NCBI GenBank assembly: GCA_028455995.1
Contig: JABELC010000001.1
Span: forward strand, 496,001-560,000
From: Scleromitrula shiraiana
Lineage: Eukaryota > Ascomycota > Leotiomycetes > Helotiales > Sclerotiniaceae
Length of the DNA: 64,000 bases
Direction of reading: 5' to 3'
Shown here: piece by piece, positions 36,070 through 47,464 of the stretch
How the letters are laid out: every line of letters starts with the position of its first letter
How positions within the stretch are numbered: position 1 is the first letter of the stretch
Made by a program: the position numbers and the translations under genes
Notes under the pieces: generated by a model
Database searches by the model: none
Told to the model about the DNA's origin: nothing
What the model saw: the letters and a program-made list of their open reading frames with translations, nothing else

Positions 36070-39027
36070 ATGACAAACTCATATCCTTCCGGTTCGCCGG
36101 GGGCTTCAGATTTAAATATGCCAACTGGAGCTCCCGGATTCATGCCACGAAGATCCTCGTATGCATCTGTGGTTTCTGGTACAGCCTCAGCCAATTCTCA
36201 ACAATATCAACCATCTAGATCCGGTGCTTTCGCACACCTTTTAAACTCAAATACGCATATGTTAAATCAACACCACGACCCTATCTACTACGATCCAAAT
36301 TATAATTATTCGAGCGGTCGATACTTTGGGAGTTATGATGAAGATAATAGTAATGGGTATCATGGGCGACTAAATTCGTGGAGTCGTGGAGGACAACTAC
36401 CAAGCTCATCAAGTGCTTTTGGGCCACTTGCGAATGGATACGGATATGGGGGATCGGGTAGTGGACATGCAGATCACTTCTTTGTGCCATCATATCTGAG
36501 TCGATCCAAATATGTCCAGAAACTTGAGGAGGGACATAGAGCAAAAGTTTTGGCACATAGAGATGGATCAGCACCTTCATCGCAACCAAACTCTCTATCG
36601 ACTAGTGCCAGCAGTGCTAATTTACATGCAAAAATGGTTCCATCTCACCGAGGCAGGCCTTACGATTTGATCGAAAAAATACCGTCTACCGAAGATGAAG
36701 TTTTACCACCGTTACCAAGTAAATGGAATTCGCAGGATAAATATGGATCGCTGGAGGTAATGGGTGATGGGTTGGAGGTCAAATTTACTGGAACAAAATC
36801 AACCAATGATCGGGATTATGAGGCTTGCGCTATTAGAGCTGATCACCCTATGCCTCCACAATGTGGAATATATTATTTTGAGGTTACAATCATGTCTCGC
36901 AAACGGGAAGAGTACGTTTTAATCTGGGTAGCTTTTTGATTTATCCACCATTCTAACTAATCTTATAGGAGTTCTATCGGTATTGGATTTTCAAGTAAAG
37001 CAGTTCCTCTTTCAAGATTACCTGGATGGGAACCAGAGTCTTGGGCTTATCATGGGGATGATGGTCATTCTTTCTGTTGTCAAAGTTCCGGAAAACATTA
37101 CGGACCACCATTTAGCACAGATGACACAATAGGATGTGGAGTTAACTTTAGGACCGGTGCAGCATTTTTTACCAAGAATGGAGACTTCTTAGGTTAGTGA
37201 TTACCTGCAGAATATCCTCTACCCATTTCAAAGTTCTGACAGTTCATGACTAATATACATTATAAAGGTACCGCCTTCCGAGAAATAAAAGGGAAGCTCT
37301 TTCCTTCAGTTGGTATGAAGAAATCTGGTGAACATATTAGAGTTAATTTTGGGCAAAGTCCATTTGTCTTTGACATAGATGGCATGATGTCGGTTCGTAA
37401 TAATCCCCAAGGTCTTTGGTTTTTGTCAGCCATCCGGCGAAGTATACGTGAGCAATCGGATCCATCAGAAGATATACCTAGTGGTAGAGATCCTACTCAT
37501 CAACCATATGTATCTTCTCGTCTTCAACAGCTCCAACAGCAGGATGGACTTGCTGAGCGACAATTTCTACTGTCAAATATATCGGGATCACTATTTGATG
37601 ATACTAACGAATTGCAACAGAAAGAAGAAAAGCAGATTAGAAATGAGATAGCCTCAACGAGGTTTGTAAAATCTTTCTTCATATTTGATCAAAAGGCTTA
37701 TATCTGATTAGTACTATAAAACTCAATACACCGTTGAACGAGACAGAATTGATTCAATCATTGGTACGATAATTCCTACACACGTTTCCTTGGTCACTAT
37801 CTAATTTTGACCAGGTTTTACAATTCTTAACACACGATGGTTATGTTGAAACAGCACGAGCATTTGCGGAAGAAGTACATTCCGAAAAGAAAGCTTTAAA
37901 TATGGATCCGAATGTAGTAATTACAGGATTTGATATTAAGGAGGATGAAGATGCAGGTCATAGGCAACGTGAGTCATATGAATCAAATATCAGAACTAAT
38001 CATACTAATATAAAGATAGGGATACGTACAGCGATATTAGACGGCGATGTCGACAAAGCCCTCAAACATACCAACGCATATTACCCACAAGTTCTCAAAG
38101 ATAACCAGCACGTTTACTTTCGACTACGATGTCGAAAATTCATTGAAATGATTCGTCAAGGTGCTGAATTACATAACTCATCTCAAACGGGCCAACAATC
38201 AAATGGTTCAACTTCTACATCGAGGAAATTCAATAATTCACATTCGGGTTCTGGTGGTGCTGATGCGGGAGATTGGTACGAAGAAAAATTAAACCAGGAT
38301 ATGGAACTTGACCATCCAGATCACGATCACCAAGCCCAAAATAATAATAATAACAACAATGGAAATTGGGATAGAATGGACACCACCGGCGCCGAAGGCG
38401 AAGACGACGACGACGACGACGAAGATGAAGTACCAGTAGACCACCACGTCGAATACCAAAACCTCCTACAAGACACGCTACTCTACGGACAAGTCCTCCA
38501 GGCGGAATTTAAAGATGATCCGAGGAGAGAGGTGGGAAAGGCACTCGAGGATGCGTTTTCGCTTATGGCGTATCAGGATCCGTTGGGGGCGAAGGAGGTC
38601 GCGCATCTACTGGATCCGAGTGGGAGGGTGGCGGTAGCGGAGGAGTTGAATTCGGCTATTCTGCGTATGTTTCTTCTTCTCCCCCCCCGCTTTTTATACC
38701 TTTCCCCCCCTCATTCTTCCCCCTATCCCCTCTATTTCCCTCTCCCTCTCCTTCTTGTCCCCTCTTATCCCCCCCCCCCCCCCGCTCTCTTTCTTCCACC
38801 CATTCCCCTTCTGTTTCTCCCATTAAAATTCAGAAAAAATAAACTAACACATCCTCTCCTCTCCTCCCCATCATAGTCTCGCTAGGCAAATCCTCATCGG
38901 CAGCACTGGAAAACGTGTACCAGCAGACGACGGTGCTATTGGAGGATTTGAGGGAGAGTGGGGGTGCCGGCGCGTTTGTTAATATTGATGAGTTTGTTAG
39001 GGGTGGGGGTGCGGTGGGGAGGAGGGT

Positions 39028-39031
<4 letters not shown>
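36070..39031 (+). CDS. VID30: Vid30/Gid1 (RanBPM-like) SPRY-LisH-CTLH-CRA scaffold of the GID ubiquitin ligase
   Basis: Seven exons: 36070-36911, 36969-37192, 37268-37661, 37712-37763, 37815-37968, 38020-38664 and 38877-39031, about 821 aa. A Ser/Gly/Tyr-rich N-terminus leads to a SPRY domain (about 215-400; CGIYYFEVTIMSRKREESSI, WAYHGDDGHSFCCQ, GCGVNFRTGAAFFTKNGDFL). A LisH motif follows (FLTHDGYVETARAFAEEV), then CTLH (IRTAILDGDVDKALKHTNAY) and CRA segments ending in ALENVYQQTTVLLEDLRES. A long Asn-, Asp- and Glu-rich insertion (DDDDDDEDE) separates CTLH and CRA. This order matches yeast Vid30/Gid1 and human RanBP9/10, core of the GID/CTLH E3 ligase that degrades gluconeogenic enzymes. Oddities: the intron at 37969-38019 is 51 nt and stop-free, and the stop codon is the first of 15 consecutive TGA triplets. 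Confidence 0.92.

Positions 39032-39075
<44 letters not shown>
39028..39075 (+). repeat. (ATG)16 microsatellite overlapping the Vid30 stop codon
   Basis: Sixteen perfect ATG units begin inside the last coding codon of the Vid30 gene. In the gene's frame they read as TGA, so translation ends at the first unit and would meet many further stops. Confidence 0.95.
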
Positions 39076-40476
39076 CGAATTGGGGTATTGGGTGAGAGTG
39101 GGAGGGGAGGGGGAGGGGGAGGGGGAGGAATTGTTGGCGGGATGGTATATTGGGTGGGTTTGAAATGGGATGGGAAGGGGATGGATAGGAGGGATGAGAG
39201 ATATGAATAGGATAATATGATATGCTATTCTATGCTATTCTATGCTATGCTATGCTACGATAAAGAAACAAGCGAATGAATGAAGCAAGCGAATGAACGA
39301 ACGAATGAATAAATGGATGAATGAATGGATGGATGGTTAGATAGCGGGTAGTTATTGAATAAATAAATAAACGATGAAATAAACGATGAAATAAATAGAT
39401 ATAACCATGAAATCTGCACTTAGTGCTCGATCGAGGGAGTAAAGGGAGAGGAGAGGAGGGGAGGGAAGGGAGGATGGATATTATAGTAGGGTTGTTATGT
39501 TAGTTATGTCAGTTATGTAGGTAGGTAGGTAGGTAGGGGAAATATTCATGTGGATTGGTTGTTCGTGTGTATTGTTCGTGTGTATTGTGTTGTATTGTAT
39601 TGTATTGTATTGGATTGGATTGAACTATTATTGATTTTGATCTGAATTATTGAGTTTGTATATATATATATGTATGATATCCATATCCATGTTCATATTT
39701 ATATCATAAATATATCATAAATATAACCATAACTGTATCTATTGCAAATTACAATGACAATATCAATCCTTCCTTCACTCTATCATCCGTCCAACCCTCC
39801 ATCATGATCGTATTCCCTCATCATTCCTCTCCATCCCACACAAGAAAAATATCATATATGGATTTTCCTTGCCCCCACGCCATCCATCCATGTATCCTGT
39901 ATATAAAATGCATACAAAACAATCAATCGGTTTATCGGCCAATGAACAACATGCAGACAATCAAATAAATAAGAAGAAGAAAAACTCCGCATAAAAAACG
40001 CCAATCAAGCTCCAATTGAAGAAAATGATAATAATAAAAATCATAATTTATCCATGGATACCATCCAAAAAACGCCGACCGACCGATCTTTTTCTTTCTT
40101 GTGAGTGAATGAGGTATGAGATAAATGAGTTGAGTGAGTGGTTTGCGATTTGAGATGGGATGGCGGATGGTGGATGGTGGTAGTGGATGAAAATATTGAT
40201 ATCGTATCAATGATTGACAAACAATAACTTTTTAAGAGGAATAAAAACTTTGACGTCAGTCGAGAGAAATCGAGTCCAATTGAATGGATGAAAAACTTCT
40301 TCAAATCGAGTCGAGTCCAGTCTAATTATCGTAAAACAAAACCGCGGAGGTGGGGGAAAAAGTAGGAAGGCTATTGGCATAATCTTCCTTCTTTCCATTC
40401 GTCCCTTAACTTCACAACCCAGCCTCTTCCACAATCTCAAATATATAAAAACTCACATCAAACACACCCAATATAT
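39032..40476. other. Convergent intergenic region with simple repeats
   Basis: No gene is supported. After the (ATG)n tract come GGGGGA units (39105-39130), CTATG pentamers (39220-39255), GAATGAAC-type units (39270-39330), AGGT tetramers (39515-39535), TTGTA pentamers (39575-39610) and a short (TA)n run (39660-39670). Confidence 0.55.
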
Positions 40477-40803
40477 CTATAAACCAATGCCCTCCATATC
40501 CCTCATCAAAACAGCCATTTGTGCACGTTTAGCCGCCTCAGCAACAAGATTAAAATCTTTTAAAAACGGAGAAGTTTCATCTTGGCTTGATTTTCTTTGA
40601 GGAGGCACTATCGTGGCTGATGAAGATGACTTTTGAACACCGAGGTTAGGATTTGATTGTTGGGGTGCGGAGGTTGGTATACTGCTTGGATTGTGGGTAT
40701 GGGTTGTTGTGGTACTGCTGGTGGATGGGAATGAGGTGAAGTAGTTCGTTGTGGTCGGTTGGGTTTTGGAGGTTGAGGTGGGGGATGTGAGGGGTGCGTT
40801 CAT
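40477..40803 (-). CDS. Small conserved-looking protein of unknown function (108 aa)
   Basis: Minus-strand frame from the ATG at 40801-40803 to TAG at 40477. The first 65 residues are Ser/Thr/Pro/Asn-rich and disordered. The C-terminal part forms a probable amphipathic helix (SPFLKDFNLVAEAAKRAQMA followed by VLMRDMEGIGL). The contrast between a low-complexity head and an ordered tail suggests a real protein. I do not recognise a family. The frame is open for about 70 codons upstream of this ATG, but that part is Ser/Arg-rich and looks like leader. Confidence 0.5.
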   Translation of the reverse strand: MNAPLTSPTSTSKTQPTTTNYFTSFPSTSSTTTTHTHNPSSIPTSAPQQSNPNLGVQKSSSSATIVPPQRKSSQDETSPFLKDFNLVAEAAKRAQMAVLMRDMEGIGL

Positions 40804-43393
40804 TTTGAGAAGAGGAAAAGATAGTGAGGGTGCGATGTGGAGGATGAGGAGTCGGATATAAGGAAGTCGAGTTGAATGGAATTGAATAGAAAGTTTCGTT
40901 TCGTTGATGTTGTGTATCGAGTATCGTATGATTTGAAACTTGAGAGAAGATGATATGCGAAGGAATGAATGAAAGACGAATATCCTCTTAGAAGATTTCT
41001 TAGACAAAGTCAAGTAAAATCAAGTAGCTTGTCTGGCTTGTCTTGTCTTGTCTTGTCTTTTGTTGATGTTATCCAAAAGATTGGTCACGGAAACCCCAAA
41101 TGCCTATACTTCGGTGAAGAAAATAGTGAGTTTTTTTTTTCTCGAATCAATTTATCAATAGCATTTGAAGAGTCAGGTACCTAGTAGGTATGCCAGGCTA
41201 GTAATATAGGTAAGACCGAGAGTAGAAAAGATCGTTCATAAAGTAAACTCAAACCCCAGACTTTTTTGAGGGGTTACGTCGTCGGTCGTTCTCAGTGTAT
41301 GCAAAAGTTGACTCGAAATTGAAGTTAAGCTAGGTAAAGCAAAGAGCTGGAGCTTTCTGGTGTATGTAGTAGTATATGTAGTGTGAGGTGTGACAAGTGA
41401 ATACTCGATGGACTATTACTGGTATATATATGTATGTGTAACTTAGAGATTGTATATCAATACAAAAGTTGAAATGATATCTGAAGGTTGTAGATCTATT
41501 TTTTGACGTAAATGAACGAGGGGCAAAAGAGCTTTAAGATGTAACTTTGAAATTAGATCCTTTGTAAGGGGTTAAGTAGAAGGATGTATTAAATAAAGCG
41601 AGGCGAAAAAGTAAGGGCAAAGGCGGGGTGAAATTTAACCCTGGTTATGAATGTATACCGGTACGTTGTTGATGCGCAGGTTAGCATTTAGATAAATTGA
41701 TATTAATGATTTTACGATGATGGGATGATGGGATGAGATGTCAAGATGAGATTATTTATGATATTGATAATAATTATGTTGACGACGATGACGTTAAATC
41801 AACGGAATTTATTTCAAGAGCTTCTTCCGTGAAATTTATGTCATTAAAATGATTGATTCCTTGGGCGGTTTTGAATGTAAAGATGTTCTCAAAGGTTTTA
41901 TCAAAGGTTTATTAAAAGTCTATCAAAGGTTTATCAAATGATTAATAGTTAATAAGTCATGGCAAAAACAAGTTATTAGAAATCTTAAGTAATCAAAAAA
42001 TGTTTCCGGTGAATATAGACAATGAAATTGATGGAAAGGTAAAATCCCACGTTGACGTTGGTCACTCTTTCTCTATTCACAATAATTCCATGCTTATGCT
42101 TATGCTTATGCTTTTCCTTCATGATATGATTTCCACATTTGCACATTCCACAATGGTCTTCTTAATTATCGAAGGTCAACAGTTGAAGTGGGATGGATGC
42201 ATAATGTACAAATTATTTGACCAATCAGAATCAATAATACGATCAACATCTCGGTGACATACGCCTGTTTCTCCGCAATTCTTTTTTTTTTTTTTTAAAC
42301 TTTTCCCCATATCTATATGTGAGACTAACTATAACCAACTATAACTAACTATAAATAGTATAGCTTGATTAAAAATGAATGAGTACCGAGGACCCTGTTG
42401 GCGTTAAAAAATCCTTTTCATGAAAATCAAATCTTTCACTTTGGAAATATTAATTAATAATTAGGACATTATTATTAGGTGGATCGTGTAAATGATACGA
42501 TTTATTATATTGATGAATACAATTACCGACAATCATTAGTAGAAGAGGTACATTTTGAGGTTATTGATGATATTTCATATAATTGCCGTGGATTTATTGT
42601 TGCATTGATGAATGAAGTGATCATCTAATGAAACCACCACGTACATATCGATATGCAAGTAAATTGAGATTCCCCTCTTATATGGAACGGAACTTATTAA
42701 CTGCAGTCTACGAATATAACGGCTTTTATCTTATCAGTTCCAAAAGGTTTGATTCATTATTTCAATTCCAATTCCAATTCTAATTCTAATTCTAATTCGG
42801 TCGCATATTATTGCGGATAAAATTATCCATGGATCGTAATTCATTTTATCCATACCATACATAGTTCCATCCAACTTCCATATCCATATTCATATCCATA
42901 TCCATATATCTTCGAAGGCTTCATATCATATCATATCATATCCACAATCCAAAAATATCAGACCAGAATTATAACTTAGCATATGGCCATTATCTATCAA
43001 ATCCGCCTTGAAGTCAACGGGAGAAATTTCGGCATTTGTTCCCCATTATTTCCGAAATTCGAGGAAATTTATTATTATTACCGAAGTATCGTAAATATTA
43101 CTTCCGTATTTGGGAAAAAGATTGAATGAAAAATGTAAAGATGCCTGAATTCCGCTTTCTCGGCCCTTTTCCGTCGCGGCTACCAAAAAAATCTTTCAAC
43201 AATAATAATAATAATAATAATAATTAATTCCATCCGTGAGGCAGGCGGCTACTTTACAGCCTCATCTAATTTTTCTAATGATTTTTTTTGTTTACATACT
43301 ACTACATACGTATTGAGAGAGATACACCGAAGCTATTGATACTATCTACCCCCCCATGTCAAATCAAAGTTTCCAATCAGAGAGAAGAAAGAC
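40804..43393. other. AT-rich divergent intergenic region
   Basis: No gene is supported. It probably contains the promoters of the minus-strand small gene and the plus-strand Sam35-like gene. Repeats include TCTTG pentamers (41036-41058), GCTTAT units (42093-42112), a T-run (42280-42297), AATTCC/AATTCT units (42760-42798), TCATA units (42922-42942) and AAT triplets (43200-43224). Confidence 0.55.
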
Positions 43394-44662
43394 ATGTCAC
43401 AATCACATTCACAGTCAAATGGATCAATAAGGAATTCCGAGAAAGATAATAAAGAAATTCGAAAGAAACAAGATACATCATACAATCAAACCAATTTTAC
43501 TCGACAAACCAATGCTGTAAGGGATTTCTTCAGTATACCTAAACCTGTTAAGAAATTATTCGATAAAGTACCTGTTATCATATATCCTGCCAATGAATTA
43601 CCACAAGGACCCTTTGGGGGAAAGACAAATGGGAATGGAAGGGGGAAATTGGATAGAGATGAGAGGTTACCAAGATTGTATATCTTTTGTAGAGATGGCG
43701 ATGATGAGGGGGAGAGTGGGGGAAGGCCGAGCTTTAATCCAGGGTGTTTGAAATGGCAGGTTTGTTTATTATTTTCTTTTTTGATTTAAATGTTGAAAAG
43801 GAGGAGGGATTGAGAATAATATAATGGAAATACTAATAACGATTCATATATAGACGTTTCTCAAACTCGCTGGAGTAGATCATAAAATCATATCTTCGAA
43901 CAATCATGCATCTCCAACGGGAGTTTTACCTTTCCTATTACCGGGTATCAAATCCAATAATAATAATACATCTCAAGATGATCATTTACCAATTCCAAGT
44001 CATGGTTTGATCAAATATGTAAGGGATCAAGGGAAAAAGATTCAGGAACCAAAAAGTATGAGATATGAAGCTTATCAAGCTTTAATTGATCATAGAATAA
44101 GAAATGCTTGGGTATGTATATTTTCCTTTCTCTCTTCCATATTCCCTCGATCACACCCACCGCCTCTCTCACTTTCTCAATCCATACTCAAACTAACCAA
44201 ACAAAAAAGTTACACACCCTCTACCTAACCCCCTCAAACTTCACCTCCATCGCCCACCCCCTCTACATCACCCCCATCTCCAGCGTCCCCCTAATCCGAC
44301 ACCTAACATCGCAACAACTCCGCTCCGCCGCGCTCGCCGAACTCCTCAAAACCTCCAACTCCCCAAATCTAGATGTAGATTCCATATACGATGAAGCGGA
44401 GAAAGCCCTCGAAGCATTAAGTACGTTGTTGGGGGAGGAGAAGTGGTTTTTTGGGGAGAGGGACCCGACGGTTTTTGATGCGAGTTTGTTTGCTTATACG
44501 CATTTATTATTGGATGAGGGGATTGGTGGGGGGAAGGGGTGGAGGGATAAGAGGTTGGTGGAGTGTGTTAGGAGGGTTGGTGGGGGAAATTTGGTGAGGC
44601 ATGAACGGAGGGTTTTTGAGAGGTGTTGGGGGAGTGAGGGGGAGAGGGAGAGGCGGAGGTAG
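43394..44662 (+). CDS. SAM35: Metaxin-like SAM/TOB complex subunit (Sam35/Tob38 type)
   Basis: Three exons, 43394-43759, 43854-44111 and 44210-44662, about 358 aa. After a polar N-terminus the protein has FFSIPKPVKKLFDKVPVIIY and then a thioredoxin/GST-N-like region: LPRLYIFCRD, FNPGCLKWQTFLKLAGVDHK, SSNNHASPTGVLPFLLPG and GLIKYVRDQG. A GST-C-like helical part follows (YEAYQALIDHRIRNAW, ALEALSTLLGEEKWFFGE, PTVFDASLFAYTHLLLDE). This is the metaxin fold pattern of SAM-complex subunits, which sit on the cytosolic face of the mitochondrial outer membrane and recognise the beta-signal of barrel precursors. Assignment to Sam35 rather than Sam37 rests on length and overall pattern. Exon 3 is C-rich to about 44410 and then sharply G-rich. 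Confidence 0.8.
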
Positions 44663-47464
44663 AGAGAGAGGTAGAGGAAGGAGATTTAGAAGGATGAGCA
44701 TTATCTAAGGAGTATATCCGAATAAACGAATCATACCATAAAACGAATCAAAATAGATAAATAAAAGAATTAGATACCAGATCATCACAATTCCTTATCC
44801 TCATCCGAGTCCGACCTAACTTCTAATAGATCAGATCAAATCACATACACCTAAATCAAAAGATGCAATACCCCTCATTAGACCTTTTCCCCAGCCCCCT
44901 CTATAACCCATACTATTTCCTTTACTCTACTCTACTCTTCTCTTCTCTTCTCTTCCCTTCTATTTCCCCATCCAATTTACTTCCTCTCCCCTATGCTCTC
45001 CCTCCCCTCCCATCCCCCATCCCCCATCTATCTTCCCCTTCCCAATCCAATCCTTTTATCTCTCCCCTCCACCACCCCAAACCCCATATTCCCTATCCAT
45101 CGCACTTCCTCTCCAATCCTCTCTCATTCCTCCCCCCTCTCATCCCTACCCTCCCTATATCCAAATCCTTCTGTATATATCCACTAGCACTTTAATCTTT
45201 AATCTTTAATCTTTAATCTTTACACCCATTTTTCCCTCTTCCCTCTTCCCTCTTCCCTCTTCCCTCGCGTCTACTAGTTAGTACCTTTAAATTCATCTTC
45301 GTATTCTGTTTATTTGCTTTGTAGTTTATGGTTCAAGTTTATGGTTCAAGTTTATGGTTCAAGTTTATGGGTTTATATATATGGATATGGATATGGATAT
45401 GGATATGGATGGATATACAGTAGTAATTCACTAACTCTTGCACTGTTTTTTCGGGTATTTTATTTTCTGGGTATTGATACAAATGCAAATGTAAATGTAT
45501 GTGGCATTTATCGAAATAGAGATAAAGCACGATGCGATGCGATGCGATGCGATGCGGTGCGGTGTAGTGTAGTATAATATTGAATTTAGATTGAATTTAT
45601 ATTGAATTTAGATTTAGATTGAGGTTTAGATATGGATTGGATTGGATTAGATTAAAGATAGATTTAGATGTATTTTAGAAGTGAATATTATAGAATGTGT
45701 AGTATTAAGAAATGGATGTTAAAGAGTGGTTTGGTTTACTAGTAATAAAGTAATTTGATGAAATACTTTGATGAAGTACTTTGATAATTTAGTTTGATGA
45801 AGTACTTTGATAATTTGGTTTGATGAGGTAATTTATTTACTTACTTAATTTAATAAATAAATAAATAAAAAACTTGAAGATATTATAGTAATAATGGGGG
45901 AAATGGAAAAGTATGATAGGGGTAAAAGAGATAGTACTAGTAGTAAATAACTTGAAGAGAGATAATAAGAAAAGAATAATAAATAATGATCTAGAAACAT
46001 ATATATTATATATATTAGTATAATAACAAGACAACTTGAAGATGATAGAAACTTTGAAAGTGGGAGAGTTGATTAATTAATTACTAATTGATTAATTACT
46101 AATTAATTAATTATCACTAGCAATATATCAAATTAGATATTTTATTATATTATATTATATTGATATCTACTATATAGACGATATCTACTAAATACATACA
46201 CATACATACATACTATAACCGTAGAATCATTATTTCGCGAGTATTTATCTATTTGAGATGGAATGGGAAGGGAAGGGAAGAAGAGATGATGAGGTCGAAA
46301 TAGGATTGACTCGGAATTTAATCAACTTATTTACATCAATCTTCTCTATCCCCTCCGAGTCTATTCCATCTTATTTTATTTATTTAATATTTAATTCATC
46401 ACTTCATTTCATTTCTTTTCTTTTCATTTCTTTTCATTTCTTTTCTCCTCAATACATTCGTATATTTATTCATTCATATCCATTAATTTATAACATATAC
46501 ATATACATATACATATAATATTCCCAAAAGACTCAAAACTCAAAACTCAAAACTCAAAACTCGAATATAAACTAACTAACTACATACATACATACATACA
46601 AACATACAAACAACCTCCCCTCCCCTATCATATCGTCTACAACTCATCAACCCATCAACCAATCAGCCCATCAAAAAGCTATAATATGCTATACAAAAAA
46701 TCCTCCATCAGTTTCAAATATCAATTTAATCCAAACAGTCCAGTTTGATTCAATTGTCATAATCCTAATAATCCATTTTATTCCATTCCAATCCCATCCA
46801 AATCCAAATACAATCCCATATTTACCAAACCATACCATACCATCCGAACCCATCCCATCCGTCCTAATCCAAACCAACCAATCCAAACCAATCCCATCCA
46901 AACCAACCAAAACCGATATAAAAAAATTTCACAAACTACCCATTCATCACATCCATCAATTCATAACCAAAAATGTCATAACTTATCTTTCCTCTCCAAG
47001 ATCCAAATAAATAAATAAATAAATAATAAATAAAAATGAATATTTCCTTCCTTCCTTCCTTCCTTCCTTCTCCGAAATTGTATGAGGAAAAGATATCTAT
47101 CCTCCATCTCAGCAAATCTTAGAGATCTTAAACCCCCCCTCCAACAAAATATCATGCTCGCGTGGTATCTAGCAAAAACTCAAAAGAAAAAATAGTAAAA
47201 AATGGTTGAAGCTTCAAAAAAGACGCAAGAAGCGTAAGAGAATGAAAATAAAGAGTGAAGATAGAAGAAGAAAATTATCAACAAAAATTTGAATCAGATA
47301 AGAGGGACTTTTATATGTGAAAGAGTTAGAAGAATAATAGATTGTACGTAGATAAATGTCGATGGATTTGAGAGAGATTACAAGTTCCACTCCCAGGATC
47401 TTTTTTAGGAAGATATCAAAGAAGAAGAATATGTATAAATCATCTCTGGAAATGAAAACCTCCC
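44663..47464. other. Convergent intergenic region, AT-rich and repeat-rich
   Basis: No gene is supported. It holds a long CT/CCC-rich stretch (44880-45150), TTTAATC units (45192-45220), CCCTCTT units (45234-45266), GGTTCAAGTTTAT units (45330-45368), GGATAT units (45380-45412), GCGAT units (45536-45556), AT-rich partly palindromic ATTAATTA runs (46070-46115), TACA/CATA tetramers (46580-46605), CCAAACC/CCATCC tracts (46800-46910) and TTCC tetramers (47045-47070). Confidence 0.55.

Noticed and set aside
44507..44701. Pro/Leu-rich minus-strand frame
   Set aside because: It is antisense to the G-rich end of the Sam35-like gene and reflects the strand skew.
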